From the NCBI RefSeq assembly GCF_032854445.1, contig NC_088300.1, positions 35,505,608 through 35,569,607 on the forward strand: 64,000 nucleotides of DNA, read 5' to 3'. The DNA is from Liolophura sinensis. Lineage: Eukaryota; Mollusca; Polyplacophora; Chitonida; Chitonidae. Of this stretch, positions 36,163-47,456 are shown piece after piece. Position 1 is the stretch's first letter, and each line of letters starts with the position of its first letter. The translations under genes were made by a program, and so were the position numbers. The notes under the pieces are model-generated. The model searched no databases. It saw only the letters and a list, made by a program, of their open reading frames with translations, and was not told the DNA's origin.

Positions 36163-36461
36163 ATGTCGGCACTGCTTGCTCCAGAACACTTAACCTTTGT
36201 GGGTCTGGTGGAACGTGCCAGCCTGTGGGCAATGAGAACTACAGGTGTATGTGTATGAGTGGCTACTATGGCGACCGTTGCCAATTCTACAACGGGACGG
36301 CGGGGACAGTCTGCACAAGGACGCCAACAATCTGTGAAAATGGCGGATCCTGTATGCCTGAAGGCACCAATGGCTACAGATGCATGTGTTTCTTTGGATT
36401 CTATGGTCGAAATTGCGAGTATCACAATGGAACTGTACCCCCTCCTACTGGAGTCTGTCAG
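36163..36461 (+). CDS. u7 exon 1: double EGF plus first C6 cysteine
   Basis: 299 bases; LCGSGG, GDRC, GTAG, ENGG. Confidence 0.88.
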
Positions 36462-36899
36462 GTAAATCCTGTTAAAGTAAAACAAACTTTACATCTTTTC
36501 ACTTTTTGAAATTCAGCTGTACAAAATAAGATGTGGCACAAGCAAGAATTAGGTATCATTCTAATAATGAAAACTATGGTGCATTGCGTTCACTAAATTG
36601 CTTTCTGTATTTGGCCTAAAATTTTGTCTGTGTATAAGTTACACATTTTGCATGTCTCTGATGGGTTTTTTTTGTTGTTTTTTTTTTTGGAAGATAAAAT
36701 GATCTACTGGTATGTTTAAATTCTAGAAGTAACTATTTATTGTTTTTTTTTTACCTCTAAAATTGCAATTTTTCTCAGGCAAATTTGTAGAGCACATATG
36801 CAGTAGGTTACATGTTTCCTAAAATACATGCAGTTAGCATGCATAGTTTATCTTGGTTTACAGGCTTATGTATGTTGGATGTTGTTGTTTCACCTACAG

Positions 36900-36996
36900 A
36901 ATTTTTTCTGCCCCCTTGAGATGTACTGTGTAGCACAGGAGGAGTGTAAGGTGGGAGAGGGCAATAAGACATGCAGAACAACTCCTGTATGTAAAG
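36900..36996 (+). CDS. u7 exon 2: C6 cysteine module
   Basis: 97 bases, unchanged. Confidence 0.75.
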
Positions 36997-37056
36997 GTAT
37001 GGCATACATACAAGTACATATAATAGACACTTTTCAAATACAGCTCTTACTAACCA

Positions 37057-37346
37057 GTTGCCAGTGAGATAAGCACAGCTTCTGCTGACAGTTTGCCAGC
37101 AAGACACGATGCCTTGCCAGTGAGACACAAATACAGCGTCTGTTGGCCTTTTCCAGTGATACATAAATATAGGCTCTACTGACCCTTTGTCATTGAGACA
37201 GAAAAATACAGCTTCTGCTGAGCCTTTGTGAATGAGACAACAATACAGATTGTGTTTGCTCTCTGTCAGTGATACACCAATACAGATTGTGTTTGCCCTT
37301 TGTCAGTGAGACACCAATAGAAATTGTGTATGCCGTTGTCAGTAAT
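37057..37346 (+). repeat. 37-base minisatellite, short form (u7)
   Basis: Roughly eight copies. Confidence 0.85.
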
Positions 37347-37571
37347 AAAGGATTTTAGTCTAGTTATTACTCCCCTTGTTATAAATTTAATGAAGAGGTG
37401 CTGTTTTGAAAACACCTCTTTCTCCTTACCTCTTTCGTATATCTGTTTTCTAATAAAGGCCAATGTGTTGTAAAGCAATTAGTTTTTTCCCTACAAGGAT
37501 GTATAGAGTTTGTATGTTAGATGATAATTTGTTTTGCTTGTTCTGATGTACTGGACATTGCATACTTTCAG

Positions 37572-37691
37572 CCAGAGACATGTGCAGCACTAACCCCTGT
37601 ATGTTTGGTGGTTCCTGCACCCAGGACAGTGTGCAGGGTTACAGGTGTTGGTGTCAGCAGGGGTTTACAGGGAGAAATTGTGGGATCCCGG
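37572..37691 (+). CDS. u7 exon 3: EGF-like domain
   Basis: 120 bases; two silent changes (GGGTTT and TGTGGGATC) not seen in the other units. Confidence 0.85.
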
Positions 37692-38521
37692 GTAAGATTG
37701 CCAGTTGTCATTTGGTGTAATTCACTTTTGTATATATTGAAAGAGCCAGAAAAAAAGGAAAACTATAACATTTTTAATTATGCAGTGACTAAAATGTTTT
37801 ATAGGTACACATAAGGTTTGATATTTGTACAACATGGATAAGACACTTTTCGCTTGACACTCAGTACTGAGAGGTTTATATACAGTAGCTAAGATTCAGA
37901 ACTGGTTGGCCCAGTGTCAGTATAATGTGACTGGGAGGGTTGGCATGTCGGGTGTTTTCTGGGCAGCACTGGCGACATTGAACATTTTTTAAGCAGGACT
38001 TAAAACCCCAAGCATACACTGTATATACATACATTAGACACCTTTCATGGAAATTTCAGAATCATCCATCAAGTAGTAGCAATTTTTGACATGCATGTGT
38101 GAAATAGGATGTTAGACTGAGCAGGCATCTAGCTTCTGGGATTTGATGTTCCTGCATATGGTTGCTGTTAATCAAGTGAAAAATACAGCTCTTTTAATAA
38201 TACTTTTTCAGATATACTGGAATTCTCACAAAATTGTCTAATGTCCTTCAAGTGATAGGAAGTGTGACATAAAACCGTTGCGTTTAAAAATCTGGAATGA
38301 TTTCAAATTTTTTCTGAACAGCTTGTTATATGTGTGTGCCTTTGTTTTTGTTTGTTTTTTTTTTTCGTTTTTTCATTAATTGGAAAGGAAGTCAATGTGG
38401 AATACAAAATGGCAACTAATCTACATACATGTACTACTGTTGATTTTAAGCTGTGGCTTTTGTTGCCTGGTAAGAATTTTGCTTAGATATGTTGGTTGGT
38501 AATACCTATAATTGTTTTCAG

Positions 38522-38692
38522 CCTCACACCGAGGAGTTTGTGGGAAAGTGGACATAGTGAAACTGCTTCACAAGTTAGTGGCATCTCCATCATCACTAGG
38601 AGCAGACTGTGTGGTGGACTCTGACTGTGGGAGTGACCAGAAATGTTGTCTCTCAGACTCGGGGGTCAGGTGTGTCTGGCCAGAAGCTACAG
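38522..38692 (+). CDS. u7 exon 4: six-cysteine WAP-like domain
   Basis: 171 bases; ASHRG, GSDQ. Confidence 0.82.
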
Positions 38693-39258
38693 GTGAGGAA
38701 GACTTATTGTAATAAGAGTGTGAAAACCCATTGACTTATAATAAAGTAGTATACGTTTATTATACACGTATGTACACGTCTGTTTTTTGAGTGGATGTCT
38801 TCTGATTTCGTTTACCATCATTTTTTTCCTGTCAGTATGAAAATCCTGTGGGTAACGTTGTTTTCATTCGTAACAAATCAAGGATAAGTATAGTTTTGGA
38901 GACTTGGGTACTTGTTGAACCAGTTTGTTGGTTCAATCTTTAAAATTTTGAAAAATATTTTAAAGTAAGCCTTTTTGCTCAGTACCACTAAAGTTGACAT
39001 TATGGATCATTATATTTGAGATTTCTGCAAGCCTTTATTGGGTATAAAACATTTGCATATCAAAGGAAAATATTGTGATTTTGGTATTAATTTGGTTATT
39101 GGTTAAATTTATTACAGATGCTGTCTAGTTCTTTACCCCAGAACGTGGATTTCTGTGTGCTAATTTGTAACTGCGAATATTTTGATGCTCTTTGACATCT
39201 TTTACATATGTGATCATCAGCACTAACCAACTTAGGTCTGTTTTGTTGTTGTTGTTAG

Positions 39259-39666
39259 GTGCGAGCTTGTGTGAACAGCAGAACTACACTATGATGATGG
39301 TGAAGGAAAGCTTGCGAAACCTGAGCCGTGTAGACAACGTTACGCTGTCACAGCTGATGATTTTTGCTGAGGATAATCGAGTTCAACGTTACATCTACCA
39401 GATGTACAAGGTGAATGTGTCTCAGCTCCTGGGCAGTCTGGGTGAACTACAAAGCCTAAGTGTGGGTGCTTTACTGAACATGTCAAGCCAGTATCTGGCC
39501 TTGCCTTACCCCAACTGTACATATGACAGCCGGGAGTTTGAGCCCGTGCAATGTTCTAGATTTATGAATGGAAGCATCCAGCTGTGTTACTGTGCCGATG
39601 TTGAGACTGGAGAGATGGTAGGCCAGGTGACCTATTATCCGTGGAAACCCGTCTGCCATCGTCAAG
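39259..39666 (+). CDS. u7 exon 5: thyroglobulin type-1 domain
   Basis: 408 bases; SRVDN, KVNVS, YDSREF, CHRQG, as in u1. Confidence 0.88.
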
Positions 39667-40024
39667 GTCAGTTGTGCCAGTTCATTTAGATTGAGACCAG
39701 TCTAAGATTTATGTACAAGATGTAAAAATGTTGATTAATTGTGTTATGAAGCTGATAATGTTTTAGAAAACCGTTAAAGCTAAACCATGGCAAATAAGCT
39801 AAAAAAATGACCTGACTAGCCAAAATTTACATTTTTAGAGGCAGGTAAATATAAGAAACTAAAAACTTAAATATTTTCAGTTTGATATTATTCTGCCGTC
39901 TAAGCAAACCGAATGGTAAATGCAACTATATCACACTGGGTTGAATGGCGTGACATAAATGAATGGCTGTCAGAGCAGGTTTGAAGCTGATTCACTGACT
40001 TTTCATTTCTTTTCTGTGGGGCAG

Positions 40025-40323
40025 ATGTCGGCACTGCTTGCTCCAGAACACTTAACCTTTGTGGGTCTGGTGGAACGTGCCAGCCTGTGGGCAATGAGAA
40101 CTACAGGTGTATGTGTATGAGTGGCTACTATGGCGACCATTGCCAATTCTACAACGGGACTGTGGGGACGGTCTGCACAAGGACGCCAACAATCTGTGAA
40201 AATGGCGGATCCTGTATGCCTGAAGGCACCAATGGCTACAGATGCATGTGTTTCTTTGGATTCTATGGTCGAAATTGCGAGTATCACAATGGAACTGTAC
40301 CCCCTCCTACTGGAGTCTGTCAG
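40025..40323 (+). CDS. u8 exon 1: double EGF plus first C6 cysteine
   Basis: 299 bases; LCGSGG (u2-type) with GDHC and GTVG (u1-type). Confidence 0.88.
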
Positions 40324-40760
40324 GTAAATCCTGTTAAAGTAAAACAAACTTTAAATCTTTTCACTTTTTGAAATTCAGCTGTACAAAATAAGATGTGGCA
40401 CAAGCAAGAATTAGGTATCATTCTAATAATGAAAACTATGGTGCATTGCGTTCACTAAATTGCTTTCTGTATTTGGCCTAAAATTTTGTCTGTGTATAAG
40501 TTACACATTTTGCATGTCTCTGATGGGTTTTTTTTGTTGATTTTTTTTTGGAAGATAAAATGATCTACTGGTATGTTTAAATTCTAGAAGTAACTATTTA
40601 TTGTTTTTTTTTTACCTCTAAAATTGCAATTTTTCTCAGGCAAATTTGTAGAGCACATATGCAGTAGGTTACATGTTTCCTAAAATACATGCAGTTAGCA
40701 TGCATAGTTTATCTTGGTTTACAGGCTTATGTATGTTGGATGTTGTTGTTTCACCTACAG

Positions 40761-40857
40761 AATTTTTTCTGCCCCCTTGAGATGTACTGTGTAGCACAGG
40801 AGGAGTGTAAGGTGGGAGAGGGCAATAAGACATGCAGAACAACTCCTGTATGTAAAG
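40761..40857 (+). CDS. u8 exon 2: C6 cysteine module
   Basis: 97 bases, unchanged. Confidence 0.75.
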
Positions 40858-40917
40858 GTATGGCATACATACAAGTACATATAATAGACACTTTTCAAAT
40901 ACAGCTCTTACTAACCA

Positions 40918-41210
40918 GTTGCCAGTGAGATAAGCACAGCTTCTGCTGACAGTTTGCCAGCAAGACACGATGCCTTGCCAGTGAGACACAAATACAGCGT
41001 CTGTTGGCCTTTTCCAGTGATACATAAATATAGGCTCTACTGACCCTTTGTCATTGAGACAGAAAAATACAGCTTCTGCTGAGCCTTTGTGAATGAGACA
41101 ACAATACAGATTGTGTTTGCTCTCTGTCAGTGATACACCAATACAGATTGTGTTTGCCCTTTGTCAGTGAGACACCAATAGAAATTGTGTATGCCGTTGT
41201 CAGTAATAAA
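40918..41210 (+). repeat. 37-base minisatellite, short form (u8)
   Basis: Roughly eight copies, same structure as u7. Confidence 0.85.
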
Positions 41211-41432
41211 GGATTTTAGTCTAGTTATTACTCCCCTTGTTATAAATTTAATGAAGAGGTGCTGTTTTGAAAACACCTCTTTCTCCTTACCTCTTTCGTA
41301 TATCTGTTTTCTAATAAAGGCCAATGTGTTGTAAAGCAATTAGTTTTTTCCCTACAAGGATGTATAGAGTTTGTATGTTAGATGATGATTTGTTTTGCTT
41401 GTTCTGATGTACTGGACATTGCATACTTTCAG

Positions 41433-41552
41433 CCAGAGACATGTGCAGCACTAACCCCTGTATGTTTGGTGGTTCCTGCACCCAGGACAGTGTGCAGGGT
41501 TACAGGTGTTGGTGTCAGCAGGGATTTACAGGGAGAAATTGTGGCATCCCGG
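41433..41552 (+). CDS. u8 exon 3: EGF-like domain
   Basis: 120 bases, phase 1-1. Confidence 0.85.
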
Positions 41553-42239
41553 GTAAGATTGCCAGTTGTCATTTGCTGTAATTCACTTTTGTATATATTG
41601 AGAGAGCCAGGACTGGTTGGCCCAGTGTCAGTATAATTTGACTGGGAGGGTTGGCATGTCGGGTGTTTTCTGGGCAGCACTGGTGACATTGAACATTTTT
41701 TAAGCACGACTTTAAAACCCCAAGCATACACTGTATATACATACATTAGACACCTTTCATGGAAATTTCAGAATCATCGGTCAAGTAGTAGCAATTTTTG
41801 ACATGCATGTGTGAAATAGGATGTTAGACTGAGCAGGCATCTAGCTTCTGGGATTTGATGTTCCTGCATATGGTTGCTGTTAATCAAGTGAAAAATACAG
41901 CTCTTTCAATAATACTTTTTCTGATATACTGGAATTTTCACAAAATTGTCTAATGTCCTTCAAGTGATAGGAAGTGTGACATAAAACCGTTGCGTTTAAA
42001 AATCTGGAATGATTTCAAATTTAGGAGGTTTTTCTGAACAGCTTGTTATATGTGTGTGCCTTTGTTTTTTTGTTTTTTTTTTTCGTTTTTTCATTAATTG
42101 GAAAGGAAGTCAATGTGGAATACAAAATGGCAACTAATCTACAAACATGTACTGCTGTTGATTTTAAGCTGTGGCTTTTGTTGCCTGGTAAGAATTTTGC
42201 TTAGATATGTTTGTTGGTAATGCCTATAATTGTTTTCAG

Positions 42240-42410
42240 CCTCACACCGAGGAGTTTGTGGGAAAGTGGACATAGTGAAACTGCTTCACAAGTTAGTGGC
42301 ATCTCCATCATCACTAGGAGCAGACTGTGTTGTGGACTCTGACTGTGGGAATGACCAGAAATGTTGTCTCTCAGACTCGGGGGTCAGGTGTGTCTGGCCA
42401 GAAGCTACAG
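42240..42410 (+). CDS. u8 exon 4: six-cysteine WAP-like domain
   Basis: 171 bases; ASHRG, GNDQ. Confidence 0.82.
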
Positions 42411-42977
42411 GTGAGGAAGACTTACTGTAATAAGAGTGTGAAAACCCATTGAGTTACAATGAAGTAGTATACGTTTATTATACACGTATGTACACGTCTA
42501 TTTTTTGAGTGGATGTCTTCTACTTTCGTTTACCATCATTTTTTTCCTGTCAGCATGAAAATCCTGTGGGTAACGTTGTTTTCATTCGTAACAAATCAAG
42601 GATAAGTATAGTTTTGGAGATTTGGGTACTTGTTGAACCAGTTTGTTGGTTCAATCTTTAAAATTTTGAAAAATATTTTAAAGTAAGCCTTTTTGCTCAG
42701 TACCACTAAAGTTGACATTATGGATCATTATATTTGAGATTTCTGCAAGCCTTTATTGGGTATAAAACATTTGCATATCAAAGGAAAATATTGTGATTTT
42801 GGTATTAATTTGGTTATTGGTTAAATTTATTACAAATGCCAATCTAGTTCTTTTCCCCAGAACGTGGATTTCTGTGTGCTAATTTGTAACTGCAAATTTT
42901 TTGATGCTCTTTGACATCTTTTACATATGTGATCATCAGCACTAACCAACTTAGGTCTGTTTTGTTGTTGTTGTTAG

Positions 42978-43385
42978 GTGCGAGCTTGTGTGAACAGCAG
43001 AACTACACTATGATGATGGTGAAGGAAAGCTTGCGAAACCTGAGCCGTGTAGACAACGTTACGCTGTCACAGCTGATGATTTTTGCTGAGGATAATCGAG
43101 TTCAACGTTACATCTACCAGATGTACAAGGTGGATGTGTCTCAGCTCCTGGGCAGTCTGGGTGAACTACAAAGCCTGAGTGTGGGTGCTTTACTGAACAT
43201 GTCAAGCCAGCATCTAGCCTTGCCTTACCCCAACTGTACATATGACAGCCGGGAGTTTGAGCCCGTGCAGTGTTCTAGGTTTATGAATGGAAGCATCCAG
43301 CTGTGTTACTGTGCCGATGTTGAGACTGGAGAGATGGTAGGCCAGGTGACCTATTATCCGTGGAAACCCGTCTGCCGTCGTCAAG
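42978..43385 (+). CDS. u8 exon 5: thyroglobulin type-1 domain
   Basis: 408 bases; SRVDN and YDSREF (u1-type) with KVDVS and CRRQG (u2-type), and a private Tyr-to-His change (SSQHLALP). Confidence 0.88.
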
Positions 43386-43952
43386 GTCAGTTGTGCCAGT
43401 TCATTTAGATTGAGACCAGTCTAAGATTTATGTACAAGATGTAAAAATGTTGATTAATTGTGTTATGAAGCTGATAATGTTTTAGAAAACCGTTAAAGCT
43501 AAACCATGTCAAATAGGCTAAAAAAAAAGGTGTGCCTGGTTTCCTCCCACCTTTAAGCTGGCTGCCGTTATATCAGTGAAATATTCTTCAGCATGGCGTA
43601 AAGCACCAGGGAAATAAATAAATCTAAACAAATGGCAGAACACCATTCTAACGTTAGTAGGTCTCTCAGAATCAGTCAGGACTCAATGTTGTACTCGGGC
43701 GGGGTGGCTTACTGGCCTTCGGTAAGTCGTCCCAGTGAAGCAGCACCAGCAAGAGTGGCATAATTCCGTCTTGCAACAAGGAGGCACATTACATGCAATT
43801 CGTCATCATATGACTGAAAAATTGTGAAGTACGACATTAAACCCCAAGCATTCACTCACTCACTTCTTACAAAGGTATGGACACTGTTGACCTTGAAGAA
43901 ATAATGCTTGGACATATGAATCAAATATCAATTCCTCCCAATCTTTTCCCAG
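43386..43952. other. Intron with two SINE fragments
   Basis: Copy of 12307-12875 with a SINE-2 tail (about 43527-43626) and SINE-1 3' part (about 43666-43864). Confidence 0.65.
43666..43864 (+). mobile_element. SINE-1 3' fragment
   Basis: Sister of 12588-12787. Confidence 0.7.
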
Positions 43953-44098
43953 ATGATGGTGACATTTGCTCAAGCAAGCCATGTTGGAATGGAGGAACAT
44001 GTGTGCCATTGGGAAGTGACTATTACTGTGATTGTGCATGTGGGTATGAAGGCAGACATTGTGAGATGCATCGCCAGACTGCCCCATCACTTTGCCAG
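43953..44098 (+). CDS. EGF-like domain with seventh cysteine, plus first C6 cysteine
   Basis: 146 bases, phase 1 to 0; same protein as 12876-13021, including CDCACGYEGRHC. Confidence 0.86.
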
Positions 44099-44878
44099 GT
44101 TAGTGGTTTAAGGTTAGATCTGTATTATTGCTGTGTATTAAGTCTGAAACGGAATGCATGACATGTGACATTATGGAAGCCGTATTGTAGGATCAATTAA
44201 GCAGTTGTTATTGCTAATTTTAAGTGCACAATCTTCAGTTAATTTTTTGGATTCGGTGTTGATTAGCTGTGAGATCTGTTAATCTTGTGTCGATCTATGC
44301 TTTCATTTTACCACTCTCAGTCATTACGTTCACTGAGCTGGGACTCGGACACTTTGGCCGCAATGTCTAATAAGTCCAAGCTGGACATCACAATGCTTTC
44401 TATAGTCATATTTTTATTCGTCCATTTGTCCATCCAGACAGCTTTACCAAACTTACTCCAAATGTACATGTAGACATTGGAAAGAACTGCTGTCATTTTT
44501 TGTGACCATGACCAGTTTCCTCAAGATTATCTGGATATAAATTTTATGGAAGGCTCAAAAAAATTTCTCTTAAATGCTACCAGCAATTCTCTTCAAACTT
44601 GTACATTATAGCGTGTAATTAATCATGTAAATGACATTGACCTGTTATTTCAAAGTCATTGAACTTCTGTCACAAGGACTTTGTGAACATATATTGTTTT
44701 TTGCACCTGTGCTTGCATGGTGTATTTAGTGCATTGCACATTATTTTTCTTTTTCTTTAGAAAATGGCTTTGAACTTAGTGTGTCTCTGACATTGTGTTC
44801 ATCACCAAAAAGAACACTGTATATAGAAATAGATAAGAAAGCTGATGATATATGAATGCCTGTCTTTGGTTTTATCAG
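44099..44878. other. Intron with no recognised content
   Basis: Copy of 13022-13801. Confidence 0.55.
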
Positions 44879-44978
44879 ATGAAGTACTGTTCTCCTGGGA
44901 CACACTGTGTTGTAGAGCAGCAGTGTAGATATGTGGGACCAGGGGCTGAGGAATGTCAAGCTACTACTGTATGTAGAG
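44879..44978 (+). CDS. C6 cysteine module exon, second type
   Basis: 100 bases, phase 0 to 1, same as 13802-13901. Confidence 0.75.
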
Positions 44979-46525
44979 GTAAGAGATACTGAAAGGTATT
45001 TTTTTAGTTTTTGGTTCAATCTTTAAAATTTTTTAAAATATTCTAAAGTAAGCCTTTTTTGCCCAGTAGCTCATTATATGTGAGATTGTAGGTGGCTTGT
45101 ATCTACTTGTAGATAAAACTAGTCTGTATGACTAAAATCTCCCCTGAGGAGACAGGATTAAATATTAAATAAATTAAGTATTCATGTTATGAAATATGGG
45201 AGGAAGTTGACAGTTTTTCAAATTATGCCAGAATGTTCAGCTGCAGCGGCGCAAATGCACGTGTGTAGGCGTCACTTTGATTGCAATTTGACATCATCAT
45301 CTTGTGCACTGGTAGGCCTAGTTTGCTAGTATGGATTCACGGTGTGCTAAATTCTGATATAACTTTATATACGGAGAGCCCTGCAGTTTAAAAACGGATA
45401 TTTGACGTGACACTCTACATGTGTAAAGTTACTGGGTAGTCATGCTGTTTTCTCCCAAATTCCCATTTATAACAAAATAATGATAATAAAACAAGGGCAT
45501 GTACTAAAATTATTATGATTAAAACTGAGGAAAACATGAACTGTTGGTGGTAGGAGCATAGACGGACGGCTCAGTGAAGCATGACTTTGTTTATTACATT
45601 CTTGAATGGTCAGCATAATCCCCTGACCTCCCCTGATGTAAGACCCACAGCTAACGCAATGAATCCTGGGATACACTTTCCATATCCCAGGGTGAAATTT
45701 TTGGTCATTTATTGTAAAGTAAGGTTGTGGTTTGTTTCACCCAAGGTGTTGGGAACAGTGCTTGTCATTCAATCGTACTGGCCCGGATAGCACAGTTGGT
45801 AGAGCATCTGATTCGGGAGCGGTAGATCCGGGTTCAATCCTCTATCGCGTCACACTTAAGACTTTAAAGAGGAAGTTGTAACTTCCTTTGCTTGGCATTC
45901 AGCATTAAGGGGATAGTACAACAACTGGTTGACTCGTATCAGTATAATGGCTCAGGCGGAGCAGCTTACTTGCCTTCGCTCAGTTGTCTCATTGAAGCAG
46001 CACTAGATAAAAGAACGGTGGAAATCTGTCCTGCAACAAGGAGGTACATTATATACACTCTAATGATTTCTTTGTCGTCATATGACTGAAAAATTGTTGA
46101 GCATGACGTTAAACCCCAAGCACGCACTCATTCAATTGCTAGGACATAACAGATGTTAGTTCAATCCCAGCTTTGGACAAAGGATGTTCGAAATTACATC
46201 TCCCTTTTTCCTTGGTGGCTGTAAACTGTCTCAGATTACATCAGTGCTTGTCTTTCAATTGCTAGGACATGAAACACGTTAATTCAGTCTAAGCTTTAGA
46301 CAGGAAATGTACGAAATTCCACCACTTAAACATTTCTGAAAGCCTTGGTGGCTGGAAGTGGTGCACTGCTCTGATGGGGCAATGAGGTAATGTTACACGA
46401 AGTTTGTTAGGTATCCTGTTCCTTCCCTCATTGAGGCATACCTGTTGAGCAAGTTCTCCAGATGGAATTGTGTCATGGTTGAGGCTTTGATAATTATAAA
46501 ATGACAGTTTGTTTACCTGTTTCAG
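44979..46525. other. Intron with full SINE-1
   Basis: Copy of 13902-15467 with small indels near 45210-45300 and 46470-46490; holds the SINE-1 at 45779-46133. Confidence 0.6.
45779..46133 (+). mobile_element. SINE-1 copy, tRNA-derived head
   Basis: Sister of 14712-15066, one change in the A-box region (AGAGCATC against AGAGCGTC). Confidence 0.8.
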
Positions 46526-46645
46526 CGAATGCCACTTGCCAAAGCAACCCATGTTTATTTGGATCGACCTGTATACCTGACAGTGTAATGGGATACAGAT
46601 GTTCCTGCCGTCCTGGTTTCAAGGGTAGAAACTGTGGAAACATTG
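46526..46645 (+). CDS. EGF-like domain exon
   Basis: 120 bases, phase 1-1; sister of 15468-15587 with one Ser-to-Asn change at the end (CGNIG). Confidence 0.87.
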
Positions 46646-46795
46646 GTGAGACATTTGCACTGTATAAAGTGAGCTCAGTGCTTTGAATTTGTGCTCTTTA
46701 TGCTGTCTCAGTAGTTACTATGAAACTAATTTTTTTAACCTGACCTGATATAATATGGTAATGAACATTATCAAAAGTGTTCACAGTAACACATT

Positions 46796-47066
46796 GGGGG
46801 ACTTTGTGGCTCAGTTGGTTAGCGCACTAGCGCAGCGTAATGACCCAGGAGTCTCTCACCAATGCGGTCGCTTTGAGTTCAAGTCCAGCTCATGCTGGCT
46901 TCCTCTCTGGCTGTACGTGGAAAGGTCTGCCAGCAACCTGCGGATGGTCGTGGGGTTCCCCTGGGCTCTGCCCGGTTTCCTCTCACCATAATGCTGGCCG
47001 CAGTCGTATAAGTGAAATATTCTTGAGTACGGCATAAAACACCGATCAAATAAAAAAATAAATAAG
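46796..47066 (+). mobile_element. SINE-2 copy, full length
   Basis: Best complete + strand copy: tRNA-like head (GTGGCTCAGTTGGTTAGCGC), body with CTGCCAGCAACCTGCGGATG, tail GGCATAAAACACCGATCAAA followed by A/T-rich repeats. The same insertion is cut by the N gap at 15778. Confidence 0.85.
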
Positions 47067-47285
47067 TCAATTGTCATTTCTGGCAAGTGGGCATTCCTTT
47101 ATAATAGAAAGGTAGTATGAAAATACATTTGTACGTCTTAATGAAAGTAGTCATTGATTATGGCTTAACACCACATTGTTTGTATTGCTGCAGCCATACC
47201 GTTCTTTATGGAAGACCATCATTTCCTTCATCGTTCCTGGCCTTCAGACAATTAATCAGTAAAACGGCAATAATGTTTATTACAG

Positions 47286-47456
47286 AGACCACCCCAGGTG
47301 TATGTCCTCGGGCTGACACGGTGAAGCTATTAAACCTTTTAGTCACATCTCCAGCTTCCTTCAGAATGGACTGTTTGCTGGATTCAAACTGCACCCAGGG
47401 CTACAAGTGTTGTGAGTCTGAGACAGGGGCTTCTTGTATTCTGCCTTTAGCTACAG
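47286..47456 (+). CDS. WAP-like domain exon with six cysteines
   Basis: 171 bases, phase 1-1, acceptor TTTATTACAG and donor GTATGA. Same cysteine set as the unit WAP (VC, DCLLDSNC, KCC, SC), with C2 and C7 absent, but only about half of the other residues shared. The six-cysteine form is therefore older than the unit amplification. Confidence 0.84.

Larger units (their letters stand above)
36163..40024 (+). repeat. Tandem coding unit u7
   Basis: About 3.86 kb, short minisatellite with TTTGCTCTCTGTCAGTGATA as in u2 and u8, but without the u2/u8 deletion after the EGF exon. Confidence 0.85.
40025..43385 (+). repeat. Tandem coding unit u8
   Basis: Last unit. It shares with u2 the intron deletion, the TTTAGGAGG stretch and the downstream EGF/C6 pair, but its double-EGF and Tg1 exons mix u1-type and u2-type residues. 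Confidence 0.85.
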
